From contig NZ_CP018632.1 in assembly GCF_002215215.1 (NCBI RefSeq), positions 6,072,501-6,136,500 on the forward strand: a DNA stretch of 64,000 nt, written 5' to 3'. How positions within the stretch are numbered: the stretch's first letter is position 1; every line of letters begins with the position of its first letter. The position numbers were made by a program, and so were the translations under genes. Shown here one piece after another: positions 8,687 to 16,946 of the stretch. The notes under the pieces were generated by a model, which searched no databases, had not been told where the DNA came from, and saw nothing but the letters and a program-made list of their open reading frames with translations. The stretch is from Granulosicoccus antarcticus IMCC3135 (lineage in GTDB: Bacteria > Pseudomonadota > Gammaproteobacteria > Granulosicoccales > Granulosicoccaceae).

Positions 8687-10237
8687 TTATTTGTATTTTT
8701 TGATTTCACCTGATTTTACGCGAGCTACAAATGAAGCTAACTCATCTTTAACAATCGGCATCAAGAAGTACAAACCAATAATATTGAAGATAGACATTGC
8801 AAATATTGCCGCGTCAGAGAAGTCGATTACCGCACCGAACTGGATAGTTGCGCCAACGACTACGAAGATACAGAAAATTATTTTAAATATCATCTCTGTT
8901 GCTTTGCCTTCACCAAAAAGGTAAGTCCAGGCTTTAAGACCGTAGTAAGACCATGAAATCATCGTTGAGAATGCAAACATGATTACTGCTACAGCAAGGA
9001 AGTATTTGAAAACACCAATTGAATCTGAGAATGAAGCAGCTGTTAATTGAACACCTGTCAAGTCAGCGCCATCAAATGGAGCTACGTTCAAACCTGCAAT
9101 AGTAATTACCAATGCAGTCATCGTACAAATAACCACTGTATCGATGAATGGCTCAAGTGTTGCAACCAAGCCTTCTGTAATTGGCTCTTTTGTTTTAACT
9201 GCTGAGTGAGCAATTGCCGCAGAACCGACACCCGCCTCATTAGAGAACGTTGCACGTTTCAGACCCTGAATCATTGCACCGATAACACCACCTACAACAC
9301 CTGCTCCTGTAAATGCACCGTCGAATATTGCACCGAAAGCAGCTCCGATTTGACCCGCATTCAGCGCAATAACAATGATACCCATACCAAGGTATAGAGC
9401 AGCCATGTAAGGAACAATCTTCTCAGTTACTGATGCAATTGAAGGCATACCACCGACAATTACCGAGAACACTAATGCTGCAATAACCACACCTGTGATG
9501 ACTCCGAACTCAGCAGGAACACCAAATGCATAAGTTAACATCGCATGAGCCTGGTTAGCTTGGAACATGTTACCGCCACCAAGTGAGCCCAAGATACACA
9601 TTAATGCAAAACCAATGGCAAGGAACTTCCCTAAGCCACCAAAGCCTCTTTCTGCCATTGCATCACGCAGGTAATACATTGGACCACCAGAAATAGCTCC
9701 TGAAGGAAGAACTGTTCTATATTTAACACCCAAAGTACACTCAAAGAATTTTGAAGCCATACCTAACAGGCCACACAAAATCATCCAGAAAGTTGCACCT
9801 GGTCCACCGATAGCTACCGCAACGCCAACACCTGCGATATTACCCAAACCAACTGTACCTGATAACGCCGTTGTTAAAGCCTGGAAATGAGAAACCTCAC
9901 CATCTTCTTTCGCGTCTGGATCAGAATATTTACCACTAACAATACCTAAAGCCAAACCAGAACGTCTGAATTGAACAAATCCGAAGTAGATCGTAAAAAT
10001 TATTGCTGCAATAAACAACCAACCGACGATTAAAGGAAATGCAGTATCACCGACAGGGACACTATAGAAAATAAGATTAACAAACCAACCTAAATAATCC
10101 TTGAAAAAGGTATCTACCCCAACACTTATACTTGTAAGCAATGAACTGAAAGCACCTGGATCTCCTTCAGCAGCATATGCACTCATTGTAAAAAAAGTTA
10201 AAAATATCCCTATGGGATATCTATTCGGTTTTTTCAT
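8687..10237 (-). CDS. Alanine/glycine:cation symporter family (AGCS) protein
   Basis: A 516-residue sodium:alanine/glycine symporter. Family signatures include TALSGTVGLGNIAGVGVAVA, GGPGATFWM, GPMYYL, and NEAGVGSAAIAHSA followed by KTKEPITEGLVA. About eleven transmembrane segments are visible. An N-terminal hydrophobic stretch ending in SAYAAEG looks like a signal peptide, as in several marine AGCS proteins. Role is Na+-driven uptake of alanine, glycine or related amino acids at the inner membrane. Codon use is AT-rich, unlike the chromosome on either side. An AAGG ribosome binding site lies upstream of the ATG. A degraded fragment of a second AGCS gene lies about 530 nt upstream on the opposite strand. 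Confidence 0.95.
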   Translation of the reverse strand: MKKPNRYPIGIFLTFFTMSAYAAEGDPGAFSSLLTSISVGVDTFFKDYLGWFVNLIFYSVPVGDTAFPLIVGWLFIAAIIFTIYFGFVQFRRSGLALGIVSGKYSDPDAKEDGEVSHFQALTTALSGTVGLGNIAGVGVAVAIGGPGATFWMILCGLLGMASKFFECTLGVKYRTVLPSGAISGGPMYYLRDAMAERGFGGLGKFLAIGFALMCILGSLGGGNMFQANQAHAMLTYAFGVPAEFGVITGVVIAALVFSVIVGGMPSIASVTEKIVPYMAALYLGMGIIVIALNAGQIGAAFGAIFDGAFTGAGVVGGVIGAMIQGLKRATFSNEAGVGSAAIAHSAVKTKEPITEGLVATLEPFIDTVVICTMTALVITIAGLNVAPFDGADLTGVQLTAASFSDSIGVFKYFLAVAVIMFAFSTMISWSYYGLKAWTYLFGEGKATEMIFKIIFCIFVVVGATIQFGAVIDFSDAAIFAMSIFNIIGLYFLMPIVKDELASFVARVKSGEIKKYK

Positions 10238-10608
10238 AAAATATAAACCTTATGTTTTGATTTGTAGGGTTTCAAAAATGACTGCTGAGAAGCTATGCAG
10301 CTTTAGTAACTAAAAATCCAAGTAGCTTACCCTAGTGTCCTGTAAAAACAGTTGTGTAAACGTGTGACTATTCACCTATAGCAGCAAACCCATTGTGACT
10401 TTCTTATTTACTGAGAAATCACCGGGAGTGAGGTTTCAGTACATCGTATTTTTACCGTTTCCAGAAAGAGGATGCGGGTTGAATTGAAATAAAATGGAAT
10501 TGTGAAGTTACACTCAAATCAACACAGCCCGCACGATGAAACATAGCAAATCTGACGTTCCTTGTAAATTTATGCTCGTCTGAATAGTCAGAGAGAACAA
10601 GTACTGGA
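10238..10608. other. Non-coding region with symporter promoter and probable IS debris
   Basis: No gene is supported. The part next to 10237 must hold the AGCS promoter. Further on, the sequence at 10336-10361 resembles the end of a transposable element. A GCGGGTTGA ... TCAAC/GCCCGC interrupted inverted repeat spans about 10472-10535. A short ATG-started reading frame at 10536 stops after 15 codons. The stretch reads as remnants left by transposition and decay. Confidence 0.5.
10336..10361. mobile_element. Possible terminal inverted repeat of an IS (IS256-like), remnant
   Basis: The sequence runs TGTCCTGTAAAAACAG followed by TTGTGTAAAC. On the opposite strand it reads as a GTTTACACAA-type end, the style of ends seen on IS256-family (mutator) elements. 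No transposase of that family and no second end were found, so this is only a hint supported by the IS debris to its right. Confidence 0.25.
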
Positions 10609-10763
10609 ATGCAGATCAAGACTATCCTGAATCACGTCCAGAAGTTCAAGTCTTTTGTGCACGGAGAGGTCCGATTGCTGGCAAACACCAAGCAGCCTAT
10701 CCTGGATAGTCGAGGTGCAATAGGATTGAGCAGATGCCCTGGGCACTGGGCAAGCGACCTTAG
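10609..10763 (+). pseudogene. ISL3-family transposase, N-terminal remnant
   Basis: The first ~30 codons from the ATG at 10609 (MQIKTILNHVQKFKSFV, then HGEVRLL) match the characteristic start of ISL3-family transposases. The similarity then fades: the zinc-finger region that normally follows is represented only by scrambled fragments in different frames (RCPGHWAS), and stop codons interrupt. At 10764 the sequence switches abruptly to a piece of a symporter gene on the same strand. The rest of the transposase (over 350 residues) is missing. The family call comes from recollection of the conserved N-terminus. Confidence 0.6.
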
Positions 10764-10935
10764 ATCTTCGACGGCGCCTTTACGGGTCTGGGAGTCGCTG
10801 GTGGTTTCGTTGCTGCTCTGATTCAAGGCTTCAGGTGAGCCGCTTTCCCCAATGAAGCGGGTGTCGGGTTATGCAACGATTGCTCACTCAGCGGTAAAAA
10901 CCAAAGAGCCAATCACAGAGGGCTTTGCCTCTCTG
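10764..10935 (+). pseudogene. Degenerate internal fragment of a second AGCS symporter gene
   Basis: Reading from 10764 gives IFDGAFTGLGVAGGFVAAL, IQGFR, a stop, then AAFPNEAGVG. After a one-base insertion, the next frame gives ATIAHSAVKTKEPITEG and FASL. This is collinear with IFDGAFTGAGVVGG through ITEGLVATL in the intact symporter at 8687-10237. The damage is one in-frame TGA, one frameshift (an extra G after GTGTCG) and loss of everything before and after. Orientation is opposite to the intact gene. It was a paralogue, not a recent copy: wording differs at many codons and the GC content is higher. Confidence 0.85.
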
Positions 10936-10961
10936 CGTTTGAAGTCAGGCTACCGCCCTTT

Positions 10962-11399
10962 TTATTGGTCGCCCGTTCGCAGCTGCTTGGCAGTCTCGAA
11001 CCAGAAGTTCAGCAAGTTGCTGATATCCGTCCTGATAGTCTTGATGTCTATGCCCTTGGACATATAGGCGTTGGCATGATGCTGATAGCAGAATTCGATA
11101 TCGTCCGGGTTCTCGGATGTCGTCATCATGACCACCGGAATCTCCTGATATTCCTCGCTCTTCTTCAAAAAAGCCAGAGTTTCACGCCCGTCCATCAAGG
11201 GCATGCGAATATCCATGATGATCAGCCTGGGACGCAAGGTAGCCAGAGCGACAATGGCCTCACGACCATTGATGGCCCTCACAATTTTGACATCCGGACG
11301 CAAGACAGTGATGCTGCGCTTGAGCATCATCGCATCAATATCATCATCCTCAACCAGCAGAATTGTATTTTCACTAATCATGTCAGATTCGGGCATCAA
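10962..11399 (-). CDS. CheY-like single-domain response regulator
   Basis: 145 residues, receiver domain only, with no output domain. The acidic pair is in LLVEDDDIDAM, the phospho-acceptor aspartate in LIIMDIRMPLMDG, the conserved threonine in VVMMTTSENP and the lysine in AYMSKGID. It is of the Rcp1-like group usually paired with phytochrome-type histidine kinases. Its start overlaps the end of the histidine kinase gene by 17 nt; a second ATG (11381) would remove the overlap. It therefore is the likely phosphotransfer partner of that kinase and acts through protein contact rather than DNA binding. The end abuts the AGCS relic. Confidence 0.92.
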   Translation of the reverse strand: MMPESDMISENTILLVEDDDIDAMMLKRSITVLRPDVKIVRAINGREAIVALATLRPRLIIMDIRMPLMDGRETLAFLKKSEEYQEIPVVMMTTSENPDDIEFCYQHHANAYMSKGIDIKTIRTDISNLLNFWFETAKQLRTGDQ

Positions 11400-12786
11400 G
11401 TTTTTTCAAATTGGCTTGGCAAGGTAACGTTATACAAATGCGCGTCCCCCCTCGATAATCGTCGTCTACTTTGATCTGCCCACCATGAGCATTCACTACG
11501 GTTCTAGCAAGAGATAGACCGATACCGGTCCCTGAGTACTCTGCCTGGCCTGAATGCAAACGCTGCAGAGGTTCGAAAACCCGTTGTGCATGCTCACACG
11601 GAATGCCAATCCCGTTGTCGCTTATCACTATTTGCATTGCCCCCCCTTCCAGATCATCAAGATACTTCGCTACTATGTTGACGTCCGGAGGCAGGCCCGT
11701 CTTCATGTATTTAAGACTGTTATCCATCAGATTGTGCAATACACGACGTATTAACAAGGCGTCTGCCAATATTTTGCCTTCGGCCTGCACTGTAACCCTT
11801 GCGTGCGTCTCATCTATGGGTATCTGAAACTCCGAGACGACATCCATGATGAGCGGCTTGATGTCTATCAGTATCAGTTCAGGCTGTTTAAAACCGGTCT
11901 TGGTGAAATCCAGCAGACTGCTGATCAACTCGGTTATACGCAATACCGACGCCTGACTCATGCAAACGTGATTTCGAACCATTTCCCCGTTGTCTATATC
12001 TTCCAGAATCTGGTTGTTGAACAAACTGATATGACGCAGCGGGCCTTTCAGGTCGTGAGAGACGATGCCCGCAAACTGTTTCAATGAGGTGTTGGCTTCC
12101 GTCAATCGGGAGTTACTGGCGGCCAGTTGTTCATTGAGCGCATCAATCGAAATCATATGCTCATTGCGGTGACGACGCTGTATGAACAGGGTCAAAATCA
12201 ATAATGACAACGCGATGGTGCCAGCCAGACTTACCAGGTTCAGGATTCGTCCCTGCGTTTCGATGTTCTCGACCTGAAAATTAACTGACACCGACAACTG
12301 ATCCAGCAGACTGCTGATCTCCTGAATGGCGAATCGGTCATCCAGTCTCAGCGCTCTGTCCAGTTGATGGGCGGACATGCCAGAATCGACCAATCCGGGA
12401 ATGCGTTGCAGCCTCTCACTGTAGCCATCAATTATGGAGCGTGTGTTCGACAGGGTTGTTTCGAAACCCAGACTACTGGCGCTTTGCTCCAGCTCCCAAA
12501 CCAGTTCATCGGCAGTTCTTGCAGCCTCTTTGCCGGCCTCCAGATACTGTATCTCGTCAGGTCGCAGCAGAAAATTCTTGAAATGATGGATGAGCCCACC
12601 GTAACCCAACACCTGAGTCAACTCCAATGCCACACCATAGGTGGTATTCAGACTGTGGCGAAGATCCAGAGTTCGTGCCTGCACACGAGCACCGACCCAG
12701 AATTGCACAGAGATCAACAGAACGATGATCAACGGCACAATAAACCACTGAACTCCTCGCGGTTTCAGAATGTTTGAGAACCCCAT
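11383..12786 (-). CDS. Membrane sensor histidine kinase
   Basis: 467 residues. Transmembrane segments at about 13-34 and 187-206 bracket a ~150-residue helical periplasmic domain of unknown ligand. There is no clear HAMP; a coiled coil (IDALNEQLAASNSRLTEAN) leads to the H-box FAGIVSHDLKGPLRHI with the phosphorylated histidine near residue 245. The ATPase domain has HNLMDNSLKY (N), DNGIGIP (G1), FEPLQRLH (F) and GTGIGLSLAR (G2), all intact. The kinase core resembles those of phytochrome-type kinases, in keeping with the single-domain regulator encoded immediately downstream and overlapping. No target genes are evident nearby. Confidence 0.92.
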   Translation of the reverse strand: MGFSNILKPRGVQWFIVPLIIVLLISVQFWVGARVQARTLDLRHSLNTTYGVALELTQVLGYGGLIHHFKNFLLRPDEIQYLEAGKEAARTADELVWELEQSASSLGFETTLSNTRSIIDGYSERLQRIPGLVDSGMSAHQLDRALRLDDRFAIQEISSLLDQLSVSVNFQVENIETQGRILNLVSLAGTIALSLLILTLFIQRRHRNEHMISIDALNEQLAASNSRLTEANTSLKQFAGIVSHDLKGPLRHISLFNNQILEDIDNGEMVRNHVCMSQASVLRITELISSLLDFTKTGFKQPELILIDIKPLIMDVVSEFQIPIDETHARVTVQAEGKILADALLIRRVLHNLMDNSLKYMKTGLPPDVNIVAKYLDDLEGGAMQIVISDNGIGIPCEHAQRVFEPLQRLHSGQAEYSGTGIGLSLARTVVNAHGGQIKVDDDYRGGTRICITLPCQANLKKLDARI

Positions 12787-13038
12787 AGTTGGTTCAACTC
12801 AACAATAGAAAGGCTCGAATCATCATCGTATGAAGGAATCTGCATTACATATCCATTGCGCACTAGCCATTTTCATCCTCTGAATTACCAACTGCTCGCC
12901 GACCTTAACCCAAAAGATATAGCCGTCAACTGCCATAGTGTTACAGAAATTTACACTTCCATTTATCGGATCGTAAACCCCATTTTTCAAAAATCAACGT
13001 TCTGCTTATTACTACTTACAGAAAGTTGACCTACGAAC

Positions 13039-14823
13039 ATGAAAAAATTGACGCAGTCCACTACTTGCCTGGTCCTGACCTCGCTCACTCTGATGACAGC
13101 GGGTTGTTATCGGGAAAATGCAGGTATTACCCGGTCTTCGCCTGATCAGATTGCTTCAGACTCACCGGTCAGGGTGTCTCCTTCACCCACTACGTCGAGT
13201 AAAGGTCGCCAGGCTGAAATGCCAATGGGGATAGTCAGCGACGAAGCCGTGTCGCAACCTCAAAGTGCCATGAGCTTCACACGCCAAAAGATCCAGAGCA
13301 ACGAGCACCGGCAAGCACCAGTGAATGCATATTCTGCCCAGAGCCAGGAAACCTATGCAGCATTGATACGCAATGCGACGGTGCAAACGTCGACACAAGC
13401 TGTGTCTACCTTCAGCATCGATGTCGACACAGGAGCCTATTCAAATGTTCGACGGTTTATCCAGAACGGCCAGCTGCCACCTGAGAATGCCGTGCGAGTT
13501 GAGGAATTACTGAACTATTTCTCCTATAACTATGAAGCAGCAACTGATACGCAAGTGCCCTTCAGCGTTACCACGGAAGTGGGCAAGACGCCATGGAATG
13601 ACAAAACCCAACTGCTGCACATAGGTCTGAAAGGCTACGTTCCCCCGGCAGCGGACACTATCGCTGCCAATCTCGTTTTTCTGATTGATGTCTCCGGTTC
13701 GATGGATAGCCCCGACAAACTCGGCTTGCTGAAGTCGTCCATCAGCCTGCTAAGCCATGAACTGTCGGCCAACGACACCGTCAGCATTGTTGTCTACGCC
13801 GGATCCTCGGGCACGGTACTGGAGCCCACCCCCGGCAACCAGCATCAAAAAATTGACCAGGCATTGAACCGGTTAACCGCTGGCGGCTCCACCAACGGAG
13901 CTCAAGGCATTGAGCTGGCGTATCAACTGGCCAATGAAAATTTTCAGATCAATGGTATAAATCGCATCATTCTGGCCACCGATGGTGATTTCAATGTCGG
14001 CAACAGCGATGTCAAATCACTCACAAAACTGATCACCAGAAAACGTGAATCGGGTATCGCTCTGACGACTCTGGGATTTGGTACTGGCAATTACAATGAC
14101 CAACTGATGGAACAGTTGGCCGATGCGGGCAACGGCTCCCATGCCTATATCGACACCTTGGGAGAGGCTCGCAAAGTCCTGGTTGATGAAATGCAGGCAA
14201 CCTTGCTTACGATTGCAGGAGACGTCAAAATCCAGGTCGAATTCAATCCTGAACAGGTCAGCGAGTACCGTCTCATCGGCTACAGCAACCGGCAGCTTGC
14301 CAACGAGGACTTCAATAATGATCGTGTGGATGCTGGCGAGATAGGAGCCGGTCATACAGTCACAGCGCTTTATGAAATTGCCTTGCAAGGCGATGGCGGC
14401 GAAAGGCATTCAGCCAAACGATACGAAACGTCAGCACAGGCAGAGAAAGAGTTGAACGGTGTGGCTTCGAGCGATCCTCGACTGGATGAAATTGCCCAGG
14501 TTCACCTGCGCTACAAATTGCCGGATGAGACAAAGAGCCGCCTGACGACGCATATCATCAAGAAACCCGATCCGGAACACCCGGCACCACTGTCAGAGGA
14601 TTTTTTGTTTTCGGCAAGCGTTGCAGCATTCGGACAATTGCTGCAAGGCGACAATCGACTGGAATCTTTCAGCTATCAGGACGTTCGCCAATTGGGCGCA
14701 GGCTCCCTGGGTGACGATCCTTTCGGTTACCGGGCAGAATATCTGCGCCTGGTTGACATGAGCGGCAGTCTGGACCGATTCAGCCGTCTTGAAAATCGTG
14801 CTGACATACCCGATGCAGGTTGA
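13039..14823 (+). CDS. vWA-domain lipoprotein, YfbK family
   Basis: 594 residues. The N-terminus has a lipoprotein-type signal with TAGC at about residues 20-23. A low-complexity region (to ~125) is followed by the YfbK-type N-terminal module (TFSIDVDTGAYSNVRR, NAVRVEELLNYF). The von Willebrand A domain follows, with a complete MIDAS set: DVSGSMDS, the GGSTNG threonine and ATDGDFNVG. A C-terminal DUF3520-like region ends near 590. Probably an outer- or inner-membrane-attached, metal-dependent adhesion or scaffold protein. It is followed after ~130 nt by an ECF sigma factor and its membrane partner, an arrangement seen repeatedly for this family. Function within that operon is not established. 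Confidence 0.9.
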   Translation: MKKLTQSTTCLVLTSLTLMTAGCYRENAGITRSSPDQIASDSPVRVSPSPTTSSKGRQAEMPMGIVSDEAVSQPQSAMSFTRQKIQSNEHRQAPVNAYSAQSQETYAALIRNATVQTSTQAVSTFSIDVDTGAYSNVRRFIQNGQLPPENAVRVEELLNYFSYNYEAATDTQVPFSVTTEVGKTPWNDKTQLLHIGLKGYVPPAADTIAANLVFLIDVSGSMDSPDKLGLLKSSISLLSHELSANDTVSIVVYAGSSGTVLEPTPGNQHQKIDQALNRLTAGGSTNGAQGIELAYQLANENFQINGINRIILATDGDFNVGNSDVKSLTKLITRKRESGIALTTLGFGTGNYNDQLMEQLADAGNGSHAYIDTLGEARKVLVDEMQATLLTIAGDVKIQVEFNPEQVSEYRLIGYSNRQLANEDFNNDRVDAGEIGAGHTVTALYEIALQGDGGERHSAKRYETSAQAEKELNGVASSDPRLDEIAQVHLRYKLPDETKSRLTTHIIKKPDPEHPAPLSEDFLFSASVAAFGQLLQGDNRLESFSYQDVRQLGAGSLGDDPFGYRAEYLRLVDMSGSLDRFSRLENRADIPDAG

Positions 14824-14952
14824 TTGGATATCACGCCCTGATCGTCGCTCATCATGTTGATGAGCGACGTTGCACTGCTATCATCGATGACTACTGAGCG
14901 ATGGGGGCAGCAGCTTTCAGTCGCAGGAGCCGGCATTCACTTGACGACCGAT

Positions 14953-15513
14953 ATGGACGAAGATGGGCAATTGATGAAAGCCTATGCAGGCGGCGACGCC
15001 GCAGCATTTGAAACCTTGTACTCACGCCACAAACAACCGTTGTTTCGATTTGTAAAAAACAGTTGTGGCAACGAAGCTATCGCACATGAACTCTATCAGG
15101 ACATCTGGTTGCATGTGATAAAAGGTCGATCAAGCTATCGTCTGGAGTCGCCGTTCCGAGCCTGGCTCTACCGCATCGCACGCAATCGCCTGATTGACCA
15201 TTACCGCCAACAGCCGGTACTAGCCGATAGCTCGTTTGATCCGGACACCCATGTCATCAGTCTATCCACAATGACCAGCGCGCCATTGACACCCGATGAA
15301 ATTGCCGAACTCGGTGAGCGCGCACAGGTGCTTCATGCGGCACTGCAAACCCTGCCCGCAACACAACGAGAGAGTTTACTGCTGCGCTACATTGCCGGCA
15401 TGAGCCTCAAAGAGGTTGCCGCAATAGTCAACGAAGGTACTGAAACAATAAAGAGTCGATTACGCTACGCCACCGCCAAACTGAGAACGCAACTGAAGGA
15501 GTTGTCGCAATGA
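14953..15513 (+). CDS. ECF-family RNA polymerase sigma factor
   Basis: 186 residues from the ATG at 14953. Region 2 (AFETLYSRHKQPLFRFV, ELYQDIWLHVI, FRAWLYRIARNRLIDHYR) and region 4 (LQTLPATQRESLLLRYIAGMSLKEVAAIVNEGTETIKSRLRYA) are complete. The reading frame is open back to an ATG at 14854, giving 219 residues. I chose the inner start because homologues begin with an MDxxQLMxAYxxGD motif. Neither start has a strong Shine-Dalgarno. The gene ends in a 4-nt overlap with the next gene, so the two are translationally coupled. It probably directs RNA polymerase to this operon and other targets, controlled by the downstream membrane protein. Confidence 0.92.
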   Translation: MDEDGQLMKAYAGGDAAAFETLYSRHKQPLFRFVKNSCGNEAIAHELYQDIWLHVIKGRSSYRLESPFRAWLYRIARNRLIDHYRQQPVLADSSFDPDTHVISLSTMTSAPLTPDEIAELGERAQVLHAALQTLPATQRESLLLRYIAGMSLKEVAAIVNEGTETIKSRLRYATAKLRTQLKELSQ

Positions 15514-16220
15514 GCAACGACAAAGAGGTCGCCTCATCAGACGACCGCGATCTGGTCGAACTATTCGACTCGCAACAGGAGAGTGTTCCCGAAGCGCTGG
15601 ACAAGTACATTCTGAATGCGGCGCAGGATGCCGTATCACAAACCGGTACAACGGACGATAGACAAACCGGTGTCGGGATCAAGGGCTGGTTCGCAATAGC
15701 GGCAACCCTATTGCTCGGTGTGACAATCACGCCCCTGCTTCTGCAGTCTCCAGAGTCTGCACTCAAGAGCACTACATCCAGGGTTACGGCGACAGCAGAT
15801 GCTGCGTCCGAGTCCGCCTTCGAACCCGAATCCGCCACCCAATCCGAATCCCGTTACCTGGCTTCGGCAGATAGAGAAGAGATCGTCTCTCCAGCAGCCG
15901 ACGCCCCCATTCTTGAGAGCCCTGACAATCAAATCAGCGCAGATAGTGCCATTACCCATGAGCAAGCCGGCATCGTGGCTGCCAGTCCCATGGTATCTGC
16001 CATTCGAGCACCGAGCCCCACCGCAAAAAGTGAACGTGGCGAGCTGGTTGAAAACCGCAATGTGCCGGATGAGCCTCTGTATCGTCAGTCAGCAAAGGAT
16101 TGGATCAAGGAAATTAGTCGTTTGGTGGATGACAAAAACCCTGACAAAGCCCAGACAGAATACGATCTTTTCCGAAAGGTCTACCCGGAATATGAACCAG
16201 ATTTCCAACTGGACTACTAG
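15510..16220 (+). CDS. Single-pass membrane protein, putative anti-sigma partner
   Basis: 236 residues, start overlapping the sigma gene stop (ATGA). A short acidic cytoplasmic N-terminus (EALDKYILNAAQDAV) precedes one transmembrane helix at about 57-75 (GWFAIAATLLLGVTITPLLL). A Ser/Glu/Pro-rich periplasmic linker follows, then a compact C-terminal domain (DWIKEISRLVDDKNPDKA, QTEYDLFRKVYPEY). The topology and position directly after an ECF sigma gene are those of anti-sigma factors. A recognisable zinc-binding ASD motif is absent, so the role is inferred from position. Together with the vWA lipoprotein it forms a three-gene unit. Confidence 0.75.
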   Translation: MSNDKEVASSDDRDLVELFDSQQESVPEALDKYILNAAQDAVSQTGTTDDRQTGVGIKGWFAIAATLLLGVTITPLLLQSPESALKSTTSRVTATADAASESAFEPESATQSESRYLASADREEIVSPAADAPILESPDNQISADSAITHEQAGIVAASPMVSAIRAPSPTAKSERGELVENRNVPDEPLYRQSAKDWIKEISRLVDDKNPDKAQTEYDLFRKVYPEYEPDFQLDY

Positions 16221-16295
16221 TGGACTATTCATGTGCTTCGCCACTCTGATATCGCCACCCTACTCCCTCATGGCACCGAAACACGACACAACAAT

Positions 16296-16892
16296 ATGAA
16301 CCTGAAGACCAAGAAGTACTGGCTGTTCGACATGGACGGAACTCTGACTCAAGCCATGCATGATTTTGATGCCATGCGCAGTACCCTCGGACTGCCAGCC
16401 GGCATGCCGATCCTGGAAGCTCTGGCAGCCATGGATCCCGAACAAGCCAAGGTGAAACATGCCGCTCTGGATGCCATGGAGCTGGACATGGCCGCAGATG
16501 CAATACCTCAACCAGGTAGCCACGAATTGCTTTCTCTATTACAAAGTCAAGGGGCTACACTTGGCATAGTAACTCGCAATGGCAAGCAGATAGCCAATGT
16601 AACATTGGCGGCTTGCGGTCTGGATGAGTTTTTCTCCGATGCGGACATCATCAGTCGTGACTGCTGCGTTGCCAAACCGGATCCAGCCGGTGTTCAACTA
16701 CTGCTGTCTCGCTGGACAGCTGATCCTGCCGATGCTGTCATGGTAGGCGACTACCTGTTCGATTTGCAGGCCGGTCATTCTGCAGGAATTGACACTGTTC
16801 ATATGGATGTAGACAGCCGCTTCGAATGGCCTCAGTACACCAGCGTTTCCGTGAATTCCTTGCAGGCGTTGACTGCTTATATAAGCCCTTAG
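16296..16892 (+). CDS. HAD-superfamily hydrolase (phosphoglycolate-phosphatase-like)
   Basis: 198 residues from ATG 16296; an upstream in-frame extension to 16233 lacks family similarity. HAD motifs are complete: FDMDGTL (nucleophile Asp and acid/base Asp), IVTRNG (motif II), AKPDP (Lys) and MVGDYLFD (motif IV). The helical cap between motifs I and II is of the C1 type. A magnesium-dependent phosphatase on a small phosphorylated metabolite is likely; the substrate is unknown. Its TAG stop codon overlaps the first bases of a palindromic repeat that occurs a second time at 26780-26800. Confidence 0.88.
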   Translation: MNLKTKKYWLFDMDGTLTQAMHDFDAMRSTLGLPAGMPILEALAAMDPEQAKVKHAALDAMELDMAADAIPQPGSHELLSLLQSQGATLGIVTRNGKQIANVTLAACGLDEFFSDADIISRDCCVAKPDPAGVQLLLSRWTADPADAVMVGDYLFDLQAGHSAGIDTVHMDVDSRFEWPQYTSVSVNSLQALTAYISP

Positions 16893-16911
16893 GGATCGTG
16901 AAACAATCCCT
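16891..16911. repeat. 21-bp palindromic repeat, copy 1
   Basis: An imperfect palindrome with arms AGGGATCGT and ACAATCCCT around a 3-nt centre. Its exact reverse complement occurs at 26780-26800. On the minus strand it folds into nine consecutive pairs including one G-U. The TAG stop of the HAD gene overlaps its first two bases, and the convergent GntR gene ends 36 nt further on. No U-tract follows. Confidence 0.8.
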
Positions 16912-16946
16912 TAGGACTAGCGAGAAACCACCATCTCAATTGAAAC

